NCBI RefSeq assembly: GCF_011682055.1
Contig: NZ_JAAQOM010000005.1
Span: 248,001 to 312,000 of the forward strand
Origin: Telluria antibiotica
GTDB lineage: Bacteria > Pseudomonadota > Gammaproteobacteria > Burkholderiales > Burkholderiaceae_D
Length of the DNA stretch: 64,000 nt
Direction: 5' to 3'
A program made the position numbers and the translations under genes. The notes under the pieces were generated by a model. The model saw only the letters and a list, made by a program, of their open reading frames with translations. It did not search any database and had not been told where the DNA came from. Within the stretch, counting starts at the first letter, position 1. The number at the start of each line of letters is the position of its first letter. This document shows, in pieces, positions 63,521 through 64,000 of the stretch.

Positions 63521-64000
63521 TCAGCGTCCGCCGCGGCGGCGCAGCGTGACGCCCATCAGGCCGAGGCCGCCCAGCAGCAGGGCGATGCTACGCGGTTCCG
63601 GGACGTTCGCCGATCCGGCGTCGCCGCCGGCCGGGGTGTCGTCGGGGACGTCGGCGACCGGGACCGTGGTGGGCAGGTCTGGCGTGGGCGGCAAGACGGG
63701 CGGGTCGCCTGCCGTCTTGACCGGCGACGGCGGCAGCGTCTGCGACAGCAGCGAGCCCACCTTGCGGCCTTGCGCGTCGACGAATTCGACTTTCACATGC
63801 GGGTCCACCGGCGTGACGGCAGCGCCATCGAACGTGAACTTGAACACCATGTCGTCGGCCAGCGCGATCTGCTGGCCGTAGAAGCACATGCGGCTGCCGG
63901 CGGCGCCGTTGCTCGTGCCCGAGCAGCCGGACGCTTTCAGTTCGGACGTCGACAGCTTCCAGGCGCCCGTGCCGCCGGGCGCGCTGCCGACGCTCACGCT
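63521..64000 (-). CDS. PEP-CTERM sorting domain protein, C-terminal part
   Basis: At least 159 residues; the start lies beyond the right edge. The last ~26 residues are a PEP-CTERM signal: VPEP, a hydrophobic helix (SIALLLGGLGLMGVTL) and an Arg-rich end, recognised by exosortase for surface export. Upstream is a Pro/Thr-rich linker and a small secreted domain (CSG, MCFYG). No exosortase gene is in the window. Its cargo function is not known. Confidence 0.9.
   Translation of the reverse strand, partial: SVSVGSAPGGTGAWKLSTSELKASGCSGTSNGAAGSRMCFYGQQIALADDMVFKFTFDGAAVTPVDPHVKVEFVDAQGRKVGSLLSQTLPPSPVKTAGDPPVLPPTPDLPTTVPVADVPDDTPAGGDAGSANVPEPRSIALLLGGLGLMGVTLRRRGGR

Overview
The window looks like chromosomal DNA of a motile, high-GC betaproteobacterium of the Oxalobacteraceae, most like the Massilia/Telluria group. 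The evidence is the FlhDC-MotAB-Che layout, EarP-type elongation factor P with Arg32, a kynurenine pathway operon and a PEP-CTERM surface protein. No database search was run, so the taxonomic call is inference.

Layout. 1-8.7 kb: edge of a VOC protein gene, htpG behind a sigma-32 promoter, a pair of secreted proteins of unknown function, a membrane acyltransferase with a small serine hydrolase, and kynU-kynA. kynU is preceded by a short, Pro-rich, translationally coupled reading frame. 8.8-22.2 kb: the motility block. A 250-bp array of sigma-28 (FliA)-like promoters, three good and one degenerate, lies upstream of flhDC. It is followed by a membrane methyltransferase, motAB, a CheZ-like protein, cheY1-cheA-cheW-cheR-cheD-cheB, cheY2-cheZ and an HDOD protein. 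22.2-33.2 kb: PilZ flagellar brake, panC-scpA-DUF3460, a putative FabMG-type enoyl-ACP reductase, metG, apbC, a second RlmN-like radical SAM enzyme between dispersed repeats, a 2H phosphoesterase and a diguanylate cyclase.

33.5-37.8 kb is translation-centred: gltX, eight tRNA genes (3 Ala-GGC, 5 Glu-UUC), earP and efp. 37.8-38.9 kb is an IS1595-type insertion sequence with a frameshifted transposase. 38.9-47.8 kb: amidase, MFS exporter, a TssQ-like lipoprotein with a pseudokinase-PEGA membrane protein, dbpA, an initiator tRNA with one extra base at the anticodon loop, a methyltransferase and a small zinc-ribbon protein. 47.9-54.4 kb: sbcDC and a divergent AlkZ/YcaQ-like glycosylase sharing a LexA-like box. 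54.6-64 kb: HHE-like protein, DUF349 protein, moaE-crcB, YiaA-like protein, a CLC transporter with fluoride-type motifs, clpB behind a second sigma-32 promoter, and the end of a PEP-CTERM protein.

How they work together. FlhDC, MotAB, the Che set, PilZ and the GGDEF protein form a motility and c-di-GMP unit. gltX beside tRNA-Glu genes, and EarP beside its substrate EF-P, are functional neighbours. HtpG and ClpB appear to share heat-shock control. SbcCD and the AlkZ-like enzyme appear to share damage-inducible control. CrcB and the CLC protein may both export fluoride. The strongest candidate for something undescribed is the FliA-like promoter array in front of flhDC.
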